Below, in pieces: positions 45,060 through 56,055 of a DNA stretch of 64,000 bases. The stretch covers positions 85,889 to 149,888 of the forward strand of contig NZ_JAUNLS010000004.1 in the NCBI RefSeq assembly GCF_030532325.1. Reading direction: 5' to 3'. The notes beneath the pieces were generated by a model, which had not been told where the DNA came from, ran no database searches, and saw only the letters and a program-made list of their open reading frames with translations. Origin of the DNA: Corynebacterium sp. GTDB taxonomy: Bacteria > Actinomycetota > Actinomycetes > Mycobacteriales > Mycobacteriaceae. Each line of letters starts with the position of its first letter. Position 1 is the stretch's first letter. A program made the translations under genes and the position numbers.

Positions 45060-47756
45060 GTGAAGACTCATGAGATCCGGGAACGCTTTACCCAGCACTT
45101 TGTCAAGGCCGGCCACGAGGCCGTCCCCAGCGCGTCGCTGATCCTGGATGACCCGAACCTGCTGTTTGTCAACGCCGGCATGGTTCCCTTCAAGCCCTAC
45201 TTCCTGGGCCAGCAGACCCCGCCTTTTGCCAACGGCACTGCCACCTCCATTCAGAAGTGCGTGCGCACCCTCGATATCGAAGAGGTGGGCATTACCACCC
45301 GCCACAACACCTTCTTCCAGATGGCGGGCAACTTCTCCTTTGGCCAGTACTTTAAGGAAGGCGCCATCACCCACGCCTGGGAGCTGCTCACCGGCTCGCT
45401 GGACGACGGCGGCTTCGGCCTCGATCCCGAGCACCTGTGGGTGACCGTCTACCTCGATGACGACGAGGCCGCCGACATCTGGCACGAGAAGATCGGCATC
45501 CCGCGCGAGCGCATCCAGCGCCTGGGCATGGAAGATAACTACTGGTCCATGGGCATTCCGGGCCCCTGCGGTCCGTGCTCGGAGATCTACTACGATCGCG
45601 GCCCGGAGTACGGCAAGGAGGGCGGCCCAATTGCCGATGACAACCGCTACATGGAGATCTGGAACCTGGTCTTCATGCAGAACGAGCGCGGTGAGGGTAT
45701 CGGCAAGGGCAACTTTGAGATCCTCGGCCCGCTGCCGAAGAAGAACATCGATACTGGCATGGGCATCGAGCGCGTGGCCTGCATCTTGCAGGACGTGGAT
45801 AACGTCTACGAGACCGACCTGCTGCGCCCAGTCATCGACGTCACCGAGGAGCTCACCGGCGTGAAGTACCTGCCGGAGGCCCCGCACGAGGACCTCGTGC
45901 GCTTCCGCGTCATCGCGGATCACTCCCGCACCGGCATGATGCTCATCCTTGACGGCGTGACCCCGGGCAACGAGGGCCGCGGCTACATCCTGCGCCGCCT
46001 GCTGCGCCGCATCATCCGCTCCGCCCGCCTGCTAGGTGCTACCGGCGCCACCATGGAGCGCTTCATGAACACCATCATGGACACCATGACCCCCTCCTAC
46101 CCGGAGATCGCCGAGAACCGCGAGCGCATCCTGCGCGTGGCGGTCAACGAGGAGAAGGCCTTCCTCAAGACCCTGGAGTCCGGCACCAAGCTCTTCGACG
46201 AGGCCGTGGCCGAAATCAAGGACGCCGCCGGTGCTGACGCTAAGGCCGGTGCCAAGATCCTGCCGGGAACCAAGGCCTTCGAGCTGCATGATACCTACGG
46301 TTTCCCCATCGATCTCACCCTGGAGATGGCCGCCGAGGCCGGCCTGGACGTGGACATGGAGGGCTTCGACAAGGCCATGGGAGAGCAACGCCGCCGCGCC
46401 AAGGCCGATAACCAGGCCAAGAAGCACGGGCACGCGGATCTTTCCCTCTACCGCGAGTGGGTGGATAACCACCCGACCCTCTTCACCGGCTACGAGACCC
46501 TCGAGTCCGATGCCACCGTCATCGGTTTGGTCCGCGATGGGGAGAAGGTGGAGGAGGTCTCTGCCGGCGATACCGTCGAGGTCATCCTCGATCAGTCCCC
46601 GCTCTACGCGGAGGCCGGTGGCCAGACCGCTGACCGCGGCCGCATCCTGGCCGGCGACACCCTCCTCGAGGTGGGCGACGTGCAGAAGATCGGCAAGAAG
46701 CTGTGGGTGCACAAGGCCACTGTGACCTCCGGCGGGCTGCACCTGGGCTCCTCGGTCACCGCGGCCGTCGACGAGCAGTGGCGCCACGGCGCCGTGCAGG
46801 CGCACTCGGCTACCCACCTTATCCACGCCGCTCTGCGCCAAGTGCTCGGCCCCACCGCAGTCCAGGCTGGCTCCTTGAACCGCCCGGGCTACCTGCGCTT
46901 CGACTTCAACTACACGGAGCAGCTCACCCCGGAGCAGCTGGAGGAGATCGCGCTGATCACCAACCAGGCCGTGGACGCTCACTTTGCCGTCAACACCATC
47001 GAGACCTCCCTGGACAAGGCCAAGGAGATGGGCGCGATGGCCCTCTTCGGCGAGAACTACGGCTCCCAGGTCCGCGTAGTGGAGATGGGTGGGCCCTTCT
47101 CCATCGAACTCTGTGGTGGCACCCACGTGTCCAACACCGCGGAGATCGGCCCGGTTTCCGTGCTGGGGGAGTCCTCCGTGGGCTCCGGCGCTCGCCGCAT
47201 CGAGGCCTACTCCGGCATGGACGCCTTCCGTTACTACTCCAAGGAGGCGGCCCTGGTGGAGGGCGTTTCCCGCGAGCTCAAGGTGCAGTCCGAGGACCTG
47301 CCGGAGCGCATCGCCCAGCTCACGGAGAAGCTCAAGGCCGCGGAGAAGCAGATTGCGGATCTGCACAAGGCGCAGCTCATGAGCCAGGCGGGCGAGATGC
47401 TTTCGCGCGCCGAGGACGTCAACGGAATCCAGTTCATCGCCGTGCGCCTGGCCAACGGTATCAACGGCGGGGACCTGCGCACCCTGGCCTCCGATCTCAA
47501 GGCCCGCGTGGGCGATGCCCCGGCCGTGATCGTGCTGGCCTCGGAGAACGAGGGCTCGAAGCTGCCGTTCATCGTGGGCGCCACCAAGGCCGCCAACGAG
47601 CGCGGCATCAAGGCTGGAGAGATGGTCAAGCTCATCGCCGGCTACGTCGAGGGCAAGGGCGGCGGCAAGCCGGATATGGCCCAGGGCTCTGGTTCCCAGC
47701 CGGAGGGGCTGCAGTCCGCCTTCGCCGCCGTGCGCGAGGCGCTGCAGAAGGCCTAG
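45060..47756 (+). CDS. alaS: alanyl-tRNA synthetase
   Basis: 898 residues, GTG start with GAAGGA upstream. Class II core ([15 protein letters not shown], about 81-95), tRNA-recognition region, editing domain with the zinc motifs HSATH (H582, H586) and CGGTH (C685, H689), and C-Ala domain (about 775-898). The alaS-ruvX-mltG-aroE order is conserved in corynebacteria and mycobacteria. Confidence 0.97.
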   Translation: MKTHEIRERFTQHFVKAGHEAVPSASLILDDPNLLFVNAGMVPFKPYFLGQQTPPFANGTATSIQKCVRTLDIEEVGITTRHNTFFQMAGNFSFGQYFKEGAITHAWELLTGSLDDGGFGLDPEHLWVTVYLDDDEAADIWHEKIGIPRERIQRLGMEDNYWSMGIPGPCGPCSEIYYDRGPEYGKEGGPIADDNRYMEIWNLVFMQNERGEGIGKGNFEILGPLPKKNIDTGMGIERVACILQDVDNVYETDLLRPVIDVTEELTGVKYLPEAPHEDLVRFRVIADHSRTGMMLILDGVTPGNEGRGYILRRLLRRIIRSARLLGATGATMERFMNTIMDTMTPSYPEIAENRERILRVAVNEEKAFLKTLESGTKLFDEAVAEIKDAAGADAKAGAKILPGTKAFELHDTYGFPIDLTLEMAAEAGLDVDMEGFDKAMGEQRRRAKADNQAKKHGHADLSLYREWVDNHPTLFTGYETLESDATVIGLVRDGEKVEEVSAGDTVEVILDQSPLYAEAGGQTADRGRILAGDTLLEVGDVQKIGKKLWVHKATVTSGGLHLGSSVTAAVDEQWRHGAVQAHSATHLIHAALRQVLGPTAVQAGSLNRPGYLRFDFNYTEQLTPEQLEEIALITNQAVDAHFAVNTIETSLDKAKEMGAMALFGENYGSQVRVVEMGGPFSIELCGGTHVSNTAEIGPVSVLGESSVGSGARRIEAYSGMDAFRYYSKEAALVEGVSRELKVQSEDLPERIAQLTEKLKAAEKQIADLHKAQLMSQAGEMLSRAEDVNGIQFIAVRLANGINGGDLRTLASDLKARVGDAPAVIVLASENEGSKLPFIVGATKAANERGIKAGEMVKLIAGYVEGKGGGKPDMAQGSGSQPEGLQSAFAAVREALQKA

Positions 47757-47804
47757 CCTGAAAGTCTATACGCCTACTGCGCCGTGGCACGATGGCCGCG
47801 GCGC

Positions 47805-47810
47805 TATGAT
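47805..47810 (+). promoter_or_regulatory. -10 element of ruvX-mltG-aroE
   Basis: TATGAT at 47805-47810, 42 bases before ATG 47852. The -35 region is GC rich with no clear match. Confidence 0.35.
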
Positions 47811-47851
47811 CGGCGTAACCCGTTGTCCGTTCGCGAGAAGAAAGGTCATGG

Positions 47852-48391
47852 ATGGCCCTGACACCAGACACGCCAGGCTTTGAGGATCCAGGCCCCGGCC
47901 GCCGCCTAGGGCTTGACGTGGGCACGGTGCGCATCGGCGTGGCCGTCTCTGACCGGGATGCCCACCTGGCCACCCCCGTGGAAACGGTGCCGCGGGAGAC
48001 CGGTTTTAAGGACCAGGACAAGGCGGACATCGACAGGTTGCTCGAGCTCATCGAGCAGTACCAGGCCGTTGAGGTGGTGGTGGGCCTGCCCCGCGATTTG
48101 CAGGGCAACGGCTCCAAGAGCGTGAAACACGCCAAGGAAATTGCGTTTCGCATCCGCCGCCGGCTGGCCAAAGGTGACACGATGGTACCCGTTCGCATGG
48201 CCGATGAGCGTTTGACCACCGTGGTGGCCTCCGCGGCGCTGCGGGCCTCGGGCGTGTCCGAACGCAAGGGCCGGGCGTTTATTGACCAAGCCGCCGCCGT
48301 AGAAATTTTGCAATCCTGGCTAGATGCGCGCCGCATTGCGCTCAAAGAGCACGAGCCTTCAACCCAAGGAGACGAAGTACGTGAGCCGTAA
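47852..48391 (+). CDS. ruvX: putative pre-16S rRNA nuclease / RuvX-type resolvase (YqgF)
   Basis: 179 residues. RNase H fold with the motifs [15 protein letters not shown] (about 21-35), [13 protein letters not shown] (about 75-87), [10 protein letters not shown] (about 115-124) and [13 protein letters not shown] (about 148-160). YqgF matures 16S rRNA in E. coli; RuvX has resolvase activity in mycobacteria. Its last 11 bases overlap mltG. Confidence 0.93.
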   Translation: MALTPDTPGFEDPGPGRRLGLDVGTVRIGVAVSDRDAHLATPVETVPRETGFKDQDKADIDRLLELIEQYQAVEVVVGLPRDLQGNGSKSVKHAKEIAFRIRRRLAKGDTMVPVRMADERLTTVVASAALRASGVSERKGRAFIDQAAAVEILQSWLDARRIALKEHEPSTQGDEVREP

Positions 48392-49565
48392 CAATCCACG
48401 CATCGGCCTTTCGATGGAACCCAAGTACGTAAAGCGCCGCCAGCGTGGCCTCTCGGTCCTGCTTGCCTCGATCCTGCTCATTGTGGGCGCGTTGGGCTAC
48501 ATTGGCTTCCGCTTGCTGGGCGGAGGAGGAAACTTGGACTACGAGGGCACCGGCAACGGCGTGACCCAGCTCGTCGAGGTGCCCGAGGGCTCCTCCATGG
48601 GCGAGTTGGCTCCGGCCCTGGCGGAGAAGAACGTGGTCAAGACGGCCGACGCCTTTACCTCGGCGGCCAACTCCAACCCGCGCGCCGGTAGCATTCAGCC
48701 CGGCTTCTACCGCCTGCAGGAGGAGATGAGCGCCAAGTCCGCCGTGGAGGCGCTGCTCGATGAGTCCAACATGGTTGACCTGCTCGACGTGCAGGGCGGC
48801 GCCACGCTTTCCGATGTCAAGGTGGTCGGCGGCGACGTCCGCTTCGGCATCTTCTCCCAAATCTCCCAAGTCTCCTGCCAGGACGGCAAGTGCGTGTCCA
48901 AGGAAGAGCTGGAGAAGGTCGCCTCCACCGTGGACCCGGCCGAGCTCGGCGCCCCCGAATGGGCCGTAGAGAAGATCCGTGCGCGCGGCGAGGATCCTAA
49001 GCGCCTCGAGGGGCTGATCGCCCCGGGCAAGTACGTTCTGGATCCCAACATGGACGCCCAGGACATCCTCACGGATCTCATCACGCGCTCGGCCAAGAAG
49101 TACAACGACACCGGCATCGTGGACCGCGCCGCAGCCATTCACCTCTCGCCCTACGAGCTGCTCACCGCGGCCTCGCTGGTGGAGCGTGAGGCCCCGGCCG
49201 GCGAGTTTCCCAAGGTTGCCCGCGTGATCCTCAACCGCTTGGACAAGCCCATGCGCCTGGAGCTGGATTCCACGGTCAACTACGACCTCGCGGATGTGGA
49301 GCTGGCCACCACGGACGAGGACCGTGGGCGCGAGACGCCGTGGAATACCTACTCCAAGGAGGGGCTGCCGGAGACTCCCATTGCCTCTCCCTCCGAGGAA
49401 GCCATCCGCGCGATGGAGTCCCCGGCCGAGGGCAACTGGCTCTTCTTCGCCACCGTCGATGAGAACGGCACCACCGTGTTCACCGACAACTACGACGAGC
49501 ACCTCGACAACGTCGATGACGCCATCCGTTCCGGCATCCTCAACAGTCAGCGCGGGGAGAACTAG
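48381..49565 (+). CDS. mltG: endolytic transglycosylase MltG
   Basis: 394 residues from GTG 48381, with AAGGAG 9 bases upstream. A short basic cytoplasmic tail, one membrane helix (about 27-48), a LysM-like YceG N-domain, and the catalytic domain with SLVEREAP (E268) and the terminal [16 protein letters not shown]. It cleaves nascent peptidoglycan and sets glycan length. It overlaps ruvX and ends directly against aroE. Confidence 0.93.
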   Translation: MSRNNPRIGLSMEPKYVKRRQRGLSVLLASILLIVGALGYIGFRLLGGGGNLDYEGTGNGVTQLVEVPEGSSMGELAPALAEKNVVKTADAFTSAANSNPRAGSIQPGFYRLQEEMSAKSAVEALLDESNMVDLLDVQGGATLSDVKVVGGDVRFGIFSQISQVSCQDGKCVSKEELEKVASTVDPAELGAPEWAVEKIRARGEDPKRLEGLIAPGKYVLDPNMDAQDILTDLITRSAKKYNDTGIVDRAAAIHLSPYELLTAASLVEREAPAGEFPKVARVILNRLDKPMRLELDSTVNYDLADVELATTDEDRGRETPWNTYSKEGLPETPIASPSEEAIRAMESPAEGNWLFFATVDENGTTVFTDNYDEHLDNVDDAIRSGILNSQRGEN

Positions 49566-50369
49566 ATGCCTCGCGCCGCCGTCCTGGGAAGCCCCATCTC
49601 GCACTCGCTGTCCCCGGTCCTGCACACCGCCGGCTACGAGGCCCTGGGCCTTAAGGATTGGGAGTACACCGCCTTCGATGTCACCGATCTCGCCGCCTTC
49701 GTGGACTCCGCTCCGGAGGACTTCCGCGGCTTTTCCGTGACAATGCCCCTCAAGTTCCAGGCGCTCGAGTACGCCACCGAGGTCACCGAGCGCGCCCAGC
49801 TCATCGGCTCAGCCAACACCCTGGTGCGCACCGAGGTGGGCTGGCGCGCGGACAACACTGACACCGAGGGCGTGGCCGGGGCCTTGGCGGAGCTGCTGGG
49901 GGAGAAGACCGCCTCGAGTGCACTGCTCATCGGCGCTGGCGGCACGGCCCGCCCGGTGCTGTGGGGCCTGGCCCAGCGCGGGGTCACCGAGGTCACCGTG
50001 CTCAACCGCACCGACCGTCTGTCCGAGCTTGCCCCGCTTGCCGATGCCCTCGGGATCCACCTGCATGGTGCCTCCTTCACCGATGAGCTCTCGGAGCTCT
50101 CCTACGCGGCGGACCTCGTGGTCTCCACCGTCCCTTCCGCCGCGCTGGAGGGCCATCTCTTCGGTCTGGCGCACGCCCCGGTCTTTGACGTCATCTACGA
50201 TCCCTGGCCCACCCCGCTGACCACGTACGCCGCCGCGGACGGCTACCGCACCGTCGGGGGCCACGTCATGCTGGCCTGCCAGTCCTTCTCGCAGTTCGAG
50301 CAGTTCACCGGTCACCCGGCCCCGCGCGAGAAGATGCGCGCTGCGCTCGAGGACTCGGTGGAGCTCTAA
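49566..50369 (+). CDS. aroE: shikimate dehydrogenase
   Basis: 267 residues, starting on the base after the mltG stop. Substrate motif GSPISHSLSPVLH (about 8-20), catalytic lysine in VTMPLKF (about 66), NADP loop LIGAGGTARPVLWGL (about 118-132) and C-terminal GGHVMLACQ (about 235-243). Converts dehydroshikimate to shikimate. Confidence 0.94.
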   Translation: MPRAAVLGSPISHSLSPVLHTAGYEALGLKDWEYTAFDVTDLAAFVDSAPEDFRGFSVTMPLKFQALEYATEVTERAQLIGSANTLVRTEVGWRADNTDTEGVAGALAELLGEKTASSALLIGAGGTARPVLWGLAQRGVTEVTVLNRTDRLSELAPLADALGIHLHGASFTDELSELSYAADLVVSTVPSAALEGHLFGLAHAPVFDVIYDPWPTPLTTYAAADGYRTVGGHVMLACQSFSQFEQFTGHPAPREKMRAALEDSVEL

Positions 50370-50395
50370 GCCCGCTTAGCGAGCGCGCGCTCCGC

Positions 50396-50794
50396 ATGAG
50401 CGCTACTCTGCCCCCTATGGGGGTAATTCTGTTTCTGGCGTGGGGCAGCGCGCTCATTCTCTACGATCTTCGTTTCAAGCGGCTACCCAACTGTCTGACG
50501 CTTCCGGCCGGCGCCATCTCACTGGTCTGGTGGAGCCTGCCGGGGCTTATCTGGGTGGGCGCCTACGCGCTGTTCTCGCGTGGACTCGGTGGCGGCGATA
50601 TCAAGCTCGCGTTGCCTTTGGGCATGTGGACAGCCCACGTGGCCGGGGTGATGGGGGTGCTGGTGGCGATGATGGGGGCGTCGTTAAGCACGGTTCTCTG
50701 GGCGGCCGCGAGCAGGGATAAGCGCCCCGCCCATGGGCCGGGGATGCTGCTTTCGGCCGGGGTGGTGATGGCGCTCTACCCCGAGTTGGTGTGA
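50396..50794 (+). CDS. short A24-family prepilin peptidase-like protein
   Basis: 132 residues, 4-5 hydrophobic helices. The two catalytic aspartates of A24 (GxGD) membrane proteases are present: D24 in YDLRFKRLPN and D68 in GGGDIK. It lacks the N-terminal zinc/methylase domain of PilD, so it is a minimal peptidase. No pilin or secretion genes are visible in the window. Start could be ATG 50396 or ATG 50417; neither has a good ribosome binding site. Confidence 0.8.
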   Translation: MSATLPPMGVILFLAWGSALILYDLRFKRLPNCLTLPAGAISLVWWSLPGLIWVGAYALFSRGLGGGDIKLALPLGMWTAHVAGVMGVLVAMMGASLSTVLWAAASRDKRPAHGPGMLLSAGVVMALYPELV

Positions 50795-50844
50795 TCCGGG
50801 AAAGCCAGTCGCGCCTACTGCGCCCGCCGCCGAGGCTGTCATGC

Positions 50845-50850
50845 GATAAT
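50845..50850 (+). promoter_or_regulatory. -10 element of aroC, leaderless
   Basis: GATAAT at 50845-50850 ends 7 bases before ATG 50858, so transcription should begin at or next to the start codon; no Shine-Dalgarno sequence is present. Confidence 0.5.
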
Positions 50851-50857
50851 TGTCCGC

Positions 50858-52069
50858 ATGCTTCGTTGGACTACTGCAGGTGAATCCCACGGCCAGGCGC
50901 TCATTGCCATGCTCGAGCGCATGCCCGCCGGGGTCTCCGTTTCTCAAGAGGATATTGCCACCCAGCTTTCTCGCCGCCGCCTTGGCTACGGCCGCGGTGC
51001 CCGCATGAAGTTTGAAGCTGATGAGCTCACCCTGCTCGCCGGTATTCGCCACGGCAAGACGCTGGGCAGCCCGATCGCCATCATGATCGGTAACTCTGAG
51101 TGGCCCAAGTGGACAACCATCATGTCCCCGCACGCTCTTGATATGGAGGACGCGGAAGTGGCCAAGGCCATGGCCTCCGGCCGCGGCGCCGCCCTGACCC
51201 GGCCGCGCCCAGGTCACGCGGATTTCTCCGGCATGATCAAGTACGGCCACAGCGAGGCCCGCCCGATCCTGGAGCGCTCCTCGGCGCGCGAGACCGCCGC
51301 CCGCGTGGCCGCCGCCACCGTGGCCCGCAACTTCCTGCGCGAGACCCTTGGCGTGGAGGTCATCTCCCACGTGGTATCGATCGGTGCCTCCGAGCTTTAT
51401 GAAGGCCCCTTGCCCAGCGCCGCAGACATCGAGGCCATCGACGCCTCCCCGGTGCGCGCCTTTGATAAGGGCGCGGAGGAGTCCATGATCCGCGAGATCG
51501 AAACCGCGAAGAAGCAGGGCGATACCTTGGGCGGCATCGTCGAGGTGATCGTCGACGGCCTGCCCATCGGCCTGGGCTCGCACATCTCCGGCGAGGATCG
51601 CCTCGACGCGCAACTGGCCGCCGCCCTCATGGGTATCCAGGCCATCAAGGGCGTCGAGGTGGGCGACGGTTTCGAGGAGGCCCGCCGCCGCGGCTCGGAG
51701 GCCCATGACGAGATAGTGCGCACCGAGGAGGGCGTGACGCGCAGCACCAACCGCGCCGGTGGCCTGGAGGGCGGCATGACCAACGGCCAGCCCCTGCGCC
51801 TGCGCGCGGCGATGAAGCCGATCTCCACCGTGCCGCGCGCGCTGAAGACCGTGGACATGGCCGATGGCTCCGCCGCCACCGCCATCCATCAGCGCTCCGA
51901 TGTGTGCGCGGTTCCGGCCGCCGGCGTGGTGGCCGAGGCCATGGTGGCGCTCGTGCTCGCGCGCGCTGTGCTGGATAAATTCGGTGGCGATAGCGTGGAG
52001 GAGACTAAGCGAAACATCGCCGCGTACCAGCAGTACGTGGCCGAGCGCCTTGATTGGAGCGCGCAATGA
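50858..52069 (+). CDS. aroC: chorismate synthase
   Basis: 403 residues. Family signatures GESHGQAL (about 8-15), [17 protein letters not shown] (about 41-57), [17 protein letters not shown]-region (about 108-124) and [11 protein letters not shown] (about 142-152) with the FMN/EPSP-binding histidines. Makes chorismate from EPSP. Its TGA overlaps the aroK ATG (ATGA). Confidence 0.97.
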   Translation: MLRWTTAGESHGQALIAMLERMPAGVSVSQEDIATQLSRRRLGYGRGARMKFEADELTLLAGIRHGKTLGSPIAIMIGNSEWPKWTTIMSPHALDMEDAEVAKAMASGRGAALTRPRPGHADFSGMIKYGHSEARPILERSSARETAARVAAATVARNFLRETLGVEVISHVVSIGASELYEGPLPSAADIEAIDASPVRAFDKGAEESMIREIETAKKQGDTLGGIVEVIVDGLPIGLGSHISGEDRLDAQLAAALMGIQAIKGVEVGDGFEEARRRGSEAHDEIVRTEEGVTRSTNRAGGLEGGMTNGQPLRLRAAMKPISTVPRALKTVDMADGSAATAIHQRSDVCAVPAAGVVAEAMVALVLARAVLDKFGGDSVEETKRNIAAYQQYVAERLDWSAQ

Positions 52070-52572
52070 CACCTCGTGTTGTGCTCGTCGGCCCGCCCGG
52101 CTCCGGCAAGTCCACCATCGGCCGCCGCCTCGGCCACGCTCTCAACTGCCAGGTGGTAGACACGGATCTACTCATTGAGGAGGACCAGGGCAAGCCCTGT
52201 GGGGAGGTCTTCAGCGAGCTCGGGGAGGATAAGTTCCGTGAGCTGGAGGCCACCAAGGTGGAGCAGGCGCTTGCCTCGGGCGCGGTGGTCAGCCTGGGCG
52301 GCGGTGCCGTGCTCACCGATTCCGTCCGCGAGCTGCTGGCCGCCCACCCGGTGGTGTTTTTGGACATCACCGCGGAGGAGGGTGTCTCGCGTACTGCGGG
52401 CGATAGCAACCGCCCCGTGCTCGCGGCCGAGGATCCGCTGGCCCACTACACCGCGCTACTGCAGCGGCGCCGCCCGCTCTACCTGGAGGTCGCGGACTTC
52501 AAGGTGCACACCGGCACCCGCAGCCCGCAGCAGGTGGTCGGCGAAGTTCTGGGCTTCCTGGATAACCTCTGA
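52066..52572 (+). CDS. aroK: shikimate kinase
   Basis: 168 residues from ATG 52066, chosen because it overlaps the aroC stop. P-loop GPPGSGKST (9-17), shikimate-binding DTDLLIEE (about 32-39), GGGAVL (about 79-84) and the lid [10 protein letters not shown] (about 134-143). Confidence 0.95.
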   Translation: MTPRVVLVGPPGSGKSTIGRRLGHALNCQVVDTDLLIEEDQGKPCGEVFSELGEDKFRELEATKVEQALASGAVVSLGGGAVLTDSVRELLAAHPVVFLDITAEEGVSRTAGDSNRPVLAAEDPLAHYTALLQRRRPLYLEVADFKVHTGTRSPQQVVGEVLGFLDNL

Positions 52573-52626
52573 GACATATCAACCAGCCACACTGACAGCA
52601 AACCTAACGCTGAGAAAGGCTCGCCC

Positions 52627-53694
52627 ATGAACATCCCGGTTAACGGGCCCGCGCCCTACGAGGTCACTATCGGCCGCAACCTCACCGCGAGCATCGCGGA
52701 CCGCGTGCGCAGCATCGGCGCGCGCAAGCTGGGCATCGTGCACCAGCCACCGCTGGCCGCCGCGGCGCGCCAGCTGGCCGACGAAGCCCGCGCCCGCGGC
52801 CTCCACGTCGAGCTGCTGCGGGTGCCCGACGCCGAAGAAGCTAAGCAGCTGGGCGTGCTGTCTGGAGTGTGGGGTCGCCTCGGAGCGGCCGAGTTCGGCC
52901 GCCGCGACGCCCTCGTGGGCCTCGGCGGCGGCGCCACCACGGACCTGGCTGGCTTCGCCGCTGCCACGTGGATGCGCGGCATCAAGGTCATCCAGGTGCC
53001 CACCACACTGCTGGCCATGGTGGACGCCGCCGTGGGCGGCAAAACCGGCATCAACACCGCCGCCGGTAAGAACCTGGTGGGTGCCTTCCATGAGCCGGAC
53101 TCCGTCTTCGTAGACATCGACCGCCTCACCACTCTGCCCAGCGAGGAGATCGTCGCTGGCTCCGCGGAGATCATCAAGACCGGCTTCATTCACGACCCCG
53201 TGATCATCGAGAAATACCTCGCGGATCCTGCTGCCTGCCTTGATCCAGACGGCGAGCTGCCGGAGCTCATCCAGCGATCTATCGCGGTGAAGGCCCGGGT
53301 GGTTAGTGAGGACCTCAAGGAGGCCGGCCTGCGCGAGACCCTGAACTACGGGCACACCTTCGGCCACGCCGTGGAGCTGCGGGAGCACTACACCTGGCGC
53401 CACGGCAACGCGGTAGCTGTGGGCATGATGTTCATCGCCCACCTCGCCCATGCGCGCGGCCTCATCGGCGCCACGTTGCTGGGCGCCCACCGCCAGATTC
53501 TCGAGTCCGTGGGGCTACCCACCACCTACGAGGCCGGGCACTTTGAGGAGCTCTACGAGGGAATGCGCCGCGACAAGAAGAACCGCGACGGCCACATCCG
53601 CTTCGTAGCGCTAACCGGCGTGGGGGAGACCACCCGCATTGCCGACGCCACCGAGGAGGAGCTGCGCGCGGCCTACGCCGCGATTTCCCAGTAG
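52627..53694 (+). CDS. aroB: 3-dehydroquinate synthase
   Basis: 355 residues. NAD-binding [15 protein letters not shown] (about 98-112), [18 protein letters not shown] (about 137-154) and the zinc ligands including [11 protein letters not shown] (about 240-250). AGAAAGG precedes ATG. Confidence 0.96.
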   Translation: MNIPVNGPAPYEVTIGRNLTASIADRVRSIGARKLGIVHQPPLAAAARQLADEARARGLHVELLRVPDAEEAKQLGVLSGVWGRLGAAEFGRRDALVGLGGGATTDLAGFAAATWMRGIKVIQVPTTLLAMVDAAVGGKTGINTAAGKNLVGAFHEPDSVFVDIDRLTTLPSEEIVAGSAEIIKTGFIHDPVIIEKYLADPAACLDPDGELPELIQRSIAVKARVVSEDLKEAGLRETLNYGHTFGHAVELREHYTWRHGNAVAVGMMFIAHLAHARGLIGATLLGAHRQILESVGLPTTYEAGHFEELYEGMRRDKKNRDGHIRFVALTGVGETTRIADATEEELRAAYAAISQ

Positions 53695-53755
53695 CGCGGC
53701 CAGCCCACAGGATTGGCAGCAGAGAAGTGAGGAAAAGAGAAATGAGGAAAACGGT

Positions 53756-54193
53756 ATGCAGAACGGTTTAAAGATTGTGGTTCTCAACGGCCCTAACCTC
53801 AACCGGCTGGGCAAGCGCCAGCCGGAGGTCTACGGCTCGCAGACCTTGGCGGACATCGAGGCCGAGGTGCGCGCGGCCGCCCAGGGCCAAGAGGTGGAGT
53901 TCTTCCAATCCAACCACGAGGGCGAGCTCATCGAGAAGGTGCACGAGGCGGCCGATGCCGGCTGGCCGGTCATCATCAACCCGGGCGGCTTTACGCACAC
54001 CTCGGTGGCGCTGCGCGACGCCCTCGCGGAGGTCGCCGACGGCCCCGGCTTCGTCGAGGTGCACATCTCCAACGTGCACGCCCGCGAGCCCTTCCGCCAG
54101 CACTCCTACCTCAGCCCCATCGCCCGGGGCGTTATCGCCGGCCTGGGAAGCTACGGCTATATCGCAGCGCTGCGCTATTTCCTGGGTATATGA
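53756..54193 (+). CDS. aroQ: 3-dehydroquinate dehydratase, type II
   Basis: 145 residues from ATG 53756. [17 protein letters not shown] (about 11-27) contains the catalytic tyrosine, [17 protein letters not shown] (about 77-93) and [12 protein letters not shown] (about 104-115) the catalytic histidine. The 60-bp gap from aroB contains a direct repeat, AGAAGTGAGGAAA and AGAAATGAGGAAA, the second serving as ribosome binding region. Confidence 0.95.
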   Translation: MQNGLKIVVLNGPNLNRLGKRQPEVYGSQTLADIEAEVRAAAQGQEVEFFQSNHEGELIEKVHEAADAGWPVIINPGGFTHTSVALRDALAEVADGPGFVEVHISNVHAREPFRQHSYLSPIARGVIAGLGSYGYIAALRYFLGI

Positions 54194-54273
54194 TGGACAA
54201 ACGCTGATCACCCCAGGCTGGTGCAACCGGGCTGGGACAACAGAAGAACCGCCACAACAGAGAGGACACGGAC

Positions 54274-55365
54274 ATGGCTATGGCCGATACCCGCTTCAAC
54301 AACCGCCGCCGCAAGCTCGCCTCGGAGCTGGCCGCGCAGCGCATCGACGCAGTGGTGGTGACCCACCTCGTGCACGTGCGCTACCTCTCTGGTTTCTCCG
54401 GTTCCAACGGCGGCCTGCTGCTGCGCAAGGATCACTCCGCGCTCATGGCCACCGACGGGCGCTACACCACCCAGATCGCCGAGGAGGTCCCGGACATCGA
54501 GGCGATCCTGGGCAGGGCAGTGGGCCCGGAGCTACTCAAGCGCGTCGAAGGCCCGCTGCGCGTGGGCTACGAGGCGGATTACGTCTCCGTGAGCCAGCTG
54601 GCCAAGCTGGAGGAGGCCGCGCCGGAGGGCGTGACCCTGGTGCCCATCAGCGGCGTCATTGAGAAGATACGCCTCATCAAGGACACCCTGGAGCTCACCC
54701 GCCTGGAGGAGCTGGCGCACCTGGCTGACGACGCCCTGTCCGGCCTCATCTCCGCCGGCGAGCTGGCCGCGGGGCGCACCGAGCGCCAGGTGGCGGCAGA
54801 CCTTGAGTACCGCATGCGCACGCTGGGCTCGGAGCGCGTGAGCTTCGACACCATCGTGGCCTCTGGCCCCAACTCCGCCAAGCCGCACCACGGCGCGGAT
54901 GACCGTGTGATCGAGGACGGCGACCTCGTCACCATCGACTTCGGCGCTCACCTGCGCGGCTTCAATTCGGACTGCACCCGCACCTTCGCGGTGGGCGAGC
55001 CCTCCGAGTTCAGCCGCGAGATCTACGACGTGGTCTTGCGTGCCCAGCTGGCTGGCGTCAAGGCGTCGGTGCCGGGCACTCCGCTGGTGGAGGTGGACAA
55101 GGCGTGCCGTGACGTCATCACCGAGGCCGGCTACGGCGAGTACTTCGTGCATTCCACCGGCCACGGCGTGGGCCTTGACGTGCACGAGGGCCCGTCCGCC
55201 GCCACGACCGGCACCGGCGAGTTGGCGGAGAACATGACGCTCACCATCGAGCCGGGCATCTACGTTCCGGGCAAGGGTGGCGTGCGCATCGAGGACACCC
55301 TCATCATCACCTCAGGCGCGCCGAAGATCATCACTCCGTACCCAAAGGAACTGCAGATCCTCTAG
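54274..55365 (+). CDS. pepQ: M24-family Xaa-Pro peptidase
   Basis: 363 residues. Creatinase-like N-domain (1-125) and pita-bread domain with the five metal ligands: TIDFGAHL and SDCTRTF (two Asp), HSTGHGVGLDVHEGP (His), TIEPGIYV (Glu) and RIEDTLII (Glu). Cleaves X-Pro dipeptides. Immediately upstream of efp, as in other actinobacteria. Confidence 0.93.
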   Translation: MAMADTRFNNRRRKLASELAAQRIDAVVVTHLVHVRYLSGFSGSNGGLLLRKDHSALMATDGRYTTQIAEEVPDIEAILGRAVGPELLKRVEGPLRVGYEADYVSVSQLAKLEEAAPEGVTLVPISGVIEKIRLIKDTLELTRLEELAHLADDALSGLISAGELAAGRTERQVAADLEYRMRTLGSERVSFDTIVASGPNSAKPHHGADDRVIEDGDLVTIDFGAHLRGFNSDCTRTFAVGEPSEFSREIYDVVLRAQLAGVKASVPGTPLVEVDKACRDVITEAGYGEYFVHSTGHGVGLDVHEGPSAATTGTGELAENMTLTIEPGIYVPGKGGVRIEDTLIITSGAPKIITPYPKELQIL

Positions 55366-55383
55366 GCCGTCACCGGCGGCACG

Positions 55384-55407
55384 ACGCCCCCGTTTCGCCG
55401 GGGGCGT
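55384..55407 (+). terminator. terminator of pepQ
   Basis: ACGCCCCCG (55384-55392) and CGGGGGCGT (55399-55407) form a 9-bp stem around TTTCGC. There is no T tract after it. Confidence 0.6.
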
Positions 55408-55432
55408 GTCGCAGTGATAGCGGCGCATACGC

Positions 55433-55438
55433 TACACT
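55433..55438 (+). promoter_or_regulatory. -10 element of efp-nusB
   Basis: TACACT at 55433-55438, giving a leader of about 45 bases to ATG 55490, which has CAGGAGA upstream. No strong -35. Confidence 0.4.
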
Positions 55439-55489
55439 TAGTGACTGTTTTCAACGTTAGTTTCACACTGTTTTCCAGGAGATTCATCC

Positions 55490-56053
55490 ATGGCAGATAC
55501 CACCGATTTCAAGAACGGCCTCGTTCTCAAGATCGACAACAAGCTCCAGCAGATCGTGGAGTTCCAGCACGTGAAGCCAGGCAAGGGCCCCGCCTTCGTG
55601 CGCACCAAGCTCAAGGACGTCGTCTCCGGCAAGGTCACCGACAAGACCTTCAACGCTGGTGTGAAGGTGGAGACCGCCACCGTCGACCGCCGCGACATGA
55701 CCTACCTCTACGACGACGGACAGAACTACGTGGTCATGGATGACAAGACCTTCGAGCAGTACGAGCTGCCCTACGAGAAGTTCGGCGAGGCAGGCAAGTT
55801 CCTGCTAGAGAACATGCGCGTTCAGGTCTCCTTCCACGAGGGCGAGGCTCTCTTCGGTGAGCTGCCCATCTCCGTGGATCTCAAGGTGGAGCACACCGAG
55901 CCGGGCCTGCAGGGTGATCGCTCCTCCGGCGGCACCAAGCCGGCCACCCTGGAGACCGGCGCCGAGATCCAGGTCCCGCTCTTCATCGAGATTGGCAACG
56001 TCCTCAAGATCGATACTCGCACCGGCGAGTACCTGTCTCGCGTGAACAACTAA
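55490..56053 (+). CDS. efp: elongation factor P
   Basis: 187 residues, three beta-barrel domains. The tip loop reads KPGKG (K32 is the position modified in other bacteria). The C-terminal signature around [22 protein letters not shown] is intact. Relieves ribosome stalling at polyprolines. Confidence 0.97.
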   Translation: MADTTDFKNGLVLKIDNKLQQIVEFQHVKPGKGPAFVRTKLKDVVSGKVTDKTFNAGVKVETATVDRRDMTYLYDDGQNYVVMDDKTFEQYELPYEKFGEAGKFLLENMRVQVSFHEGEALFGELPISVDLKVEHTEPGLQGDRSSGGTKPATLETGAEIQVPLFIEIGNVLKIDTRTGEYLSRVNN

Positions 56054-56055
56054 GC

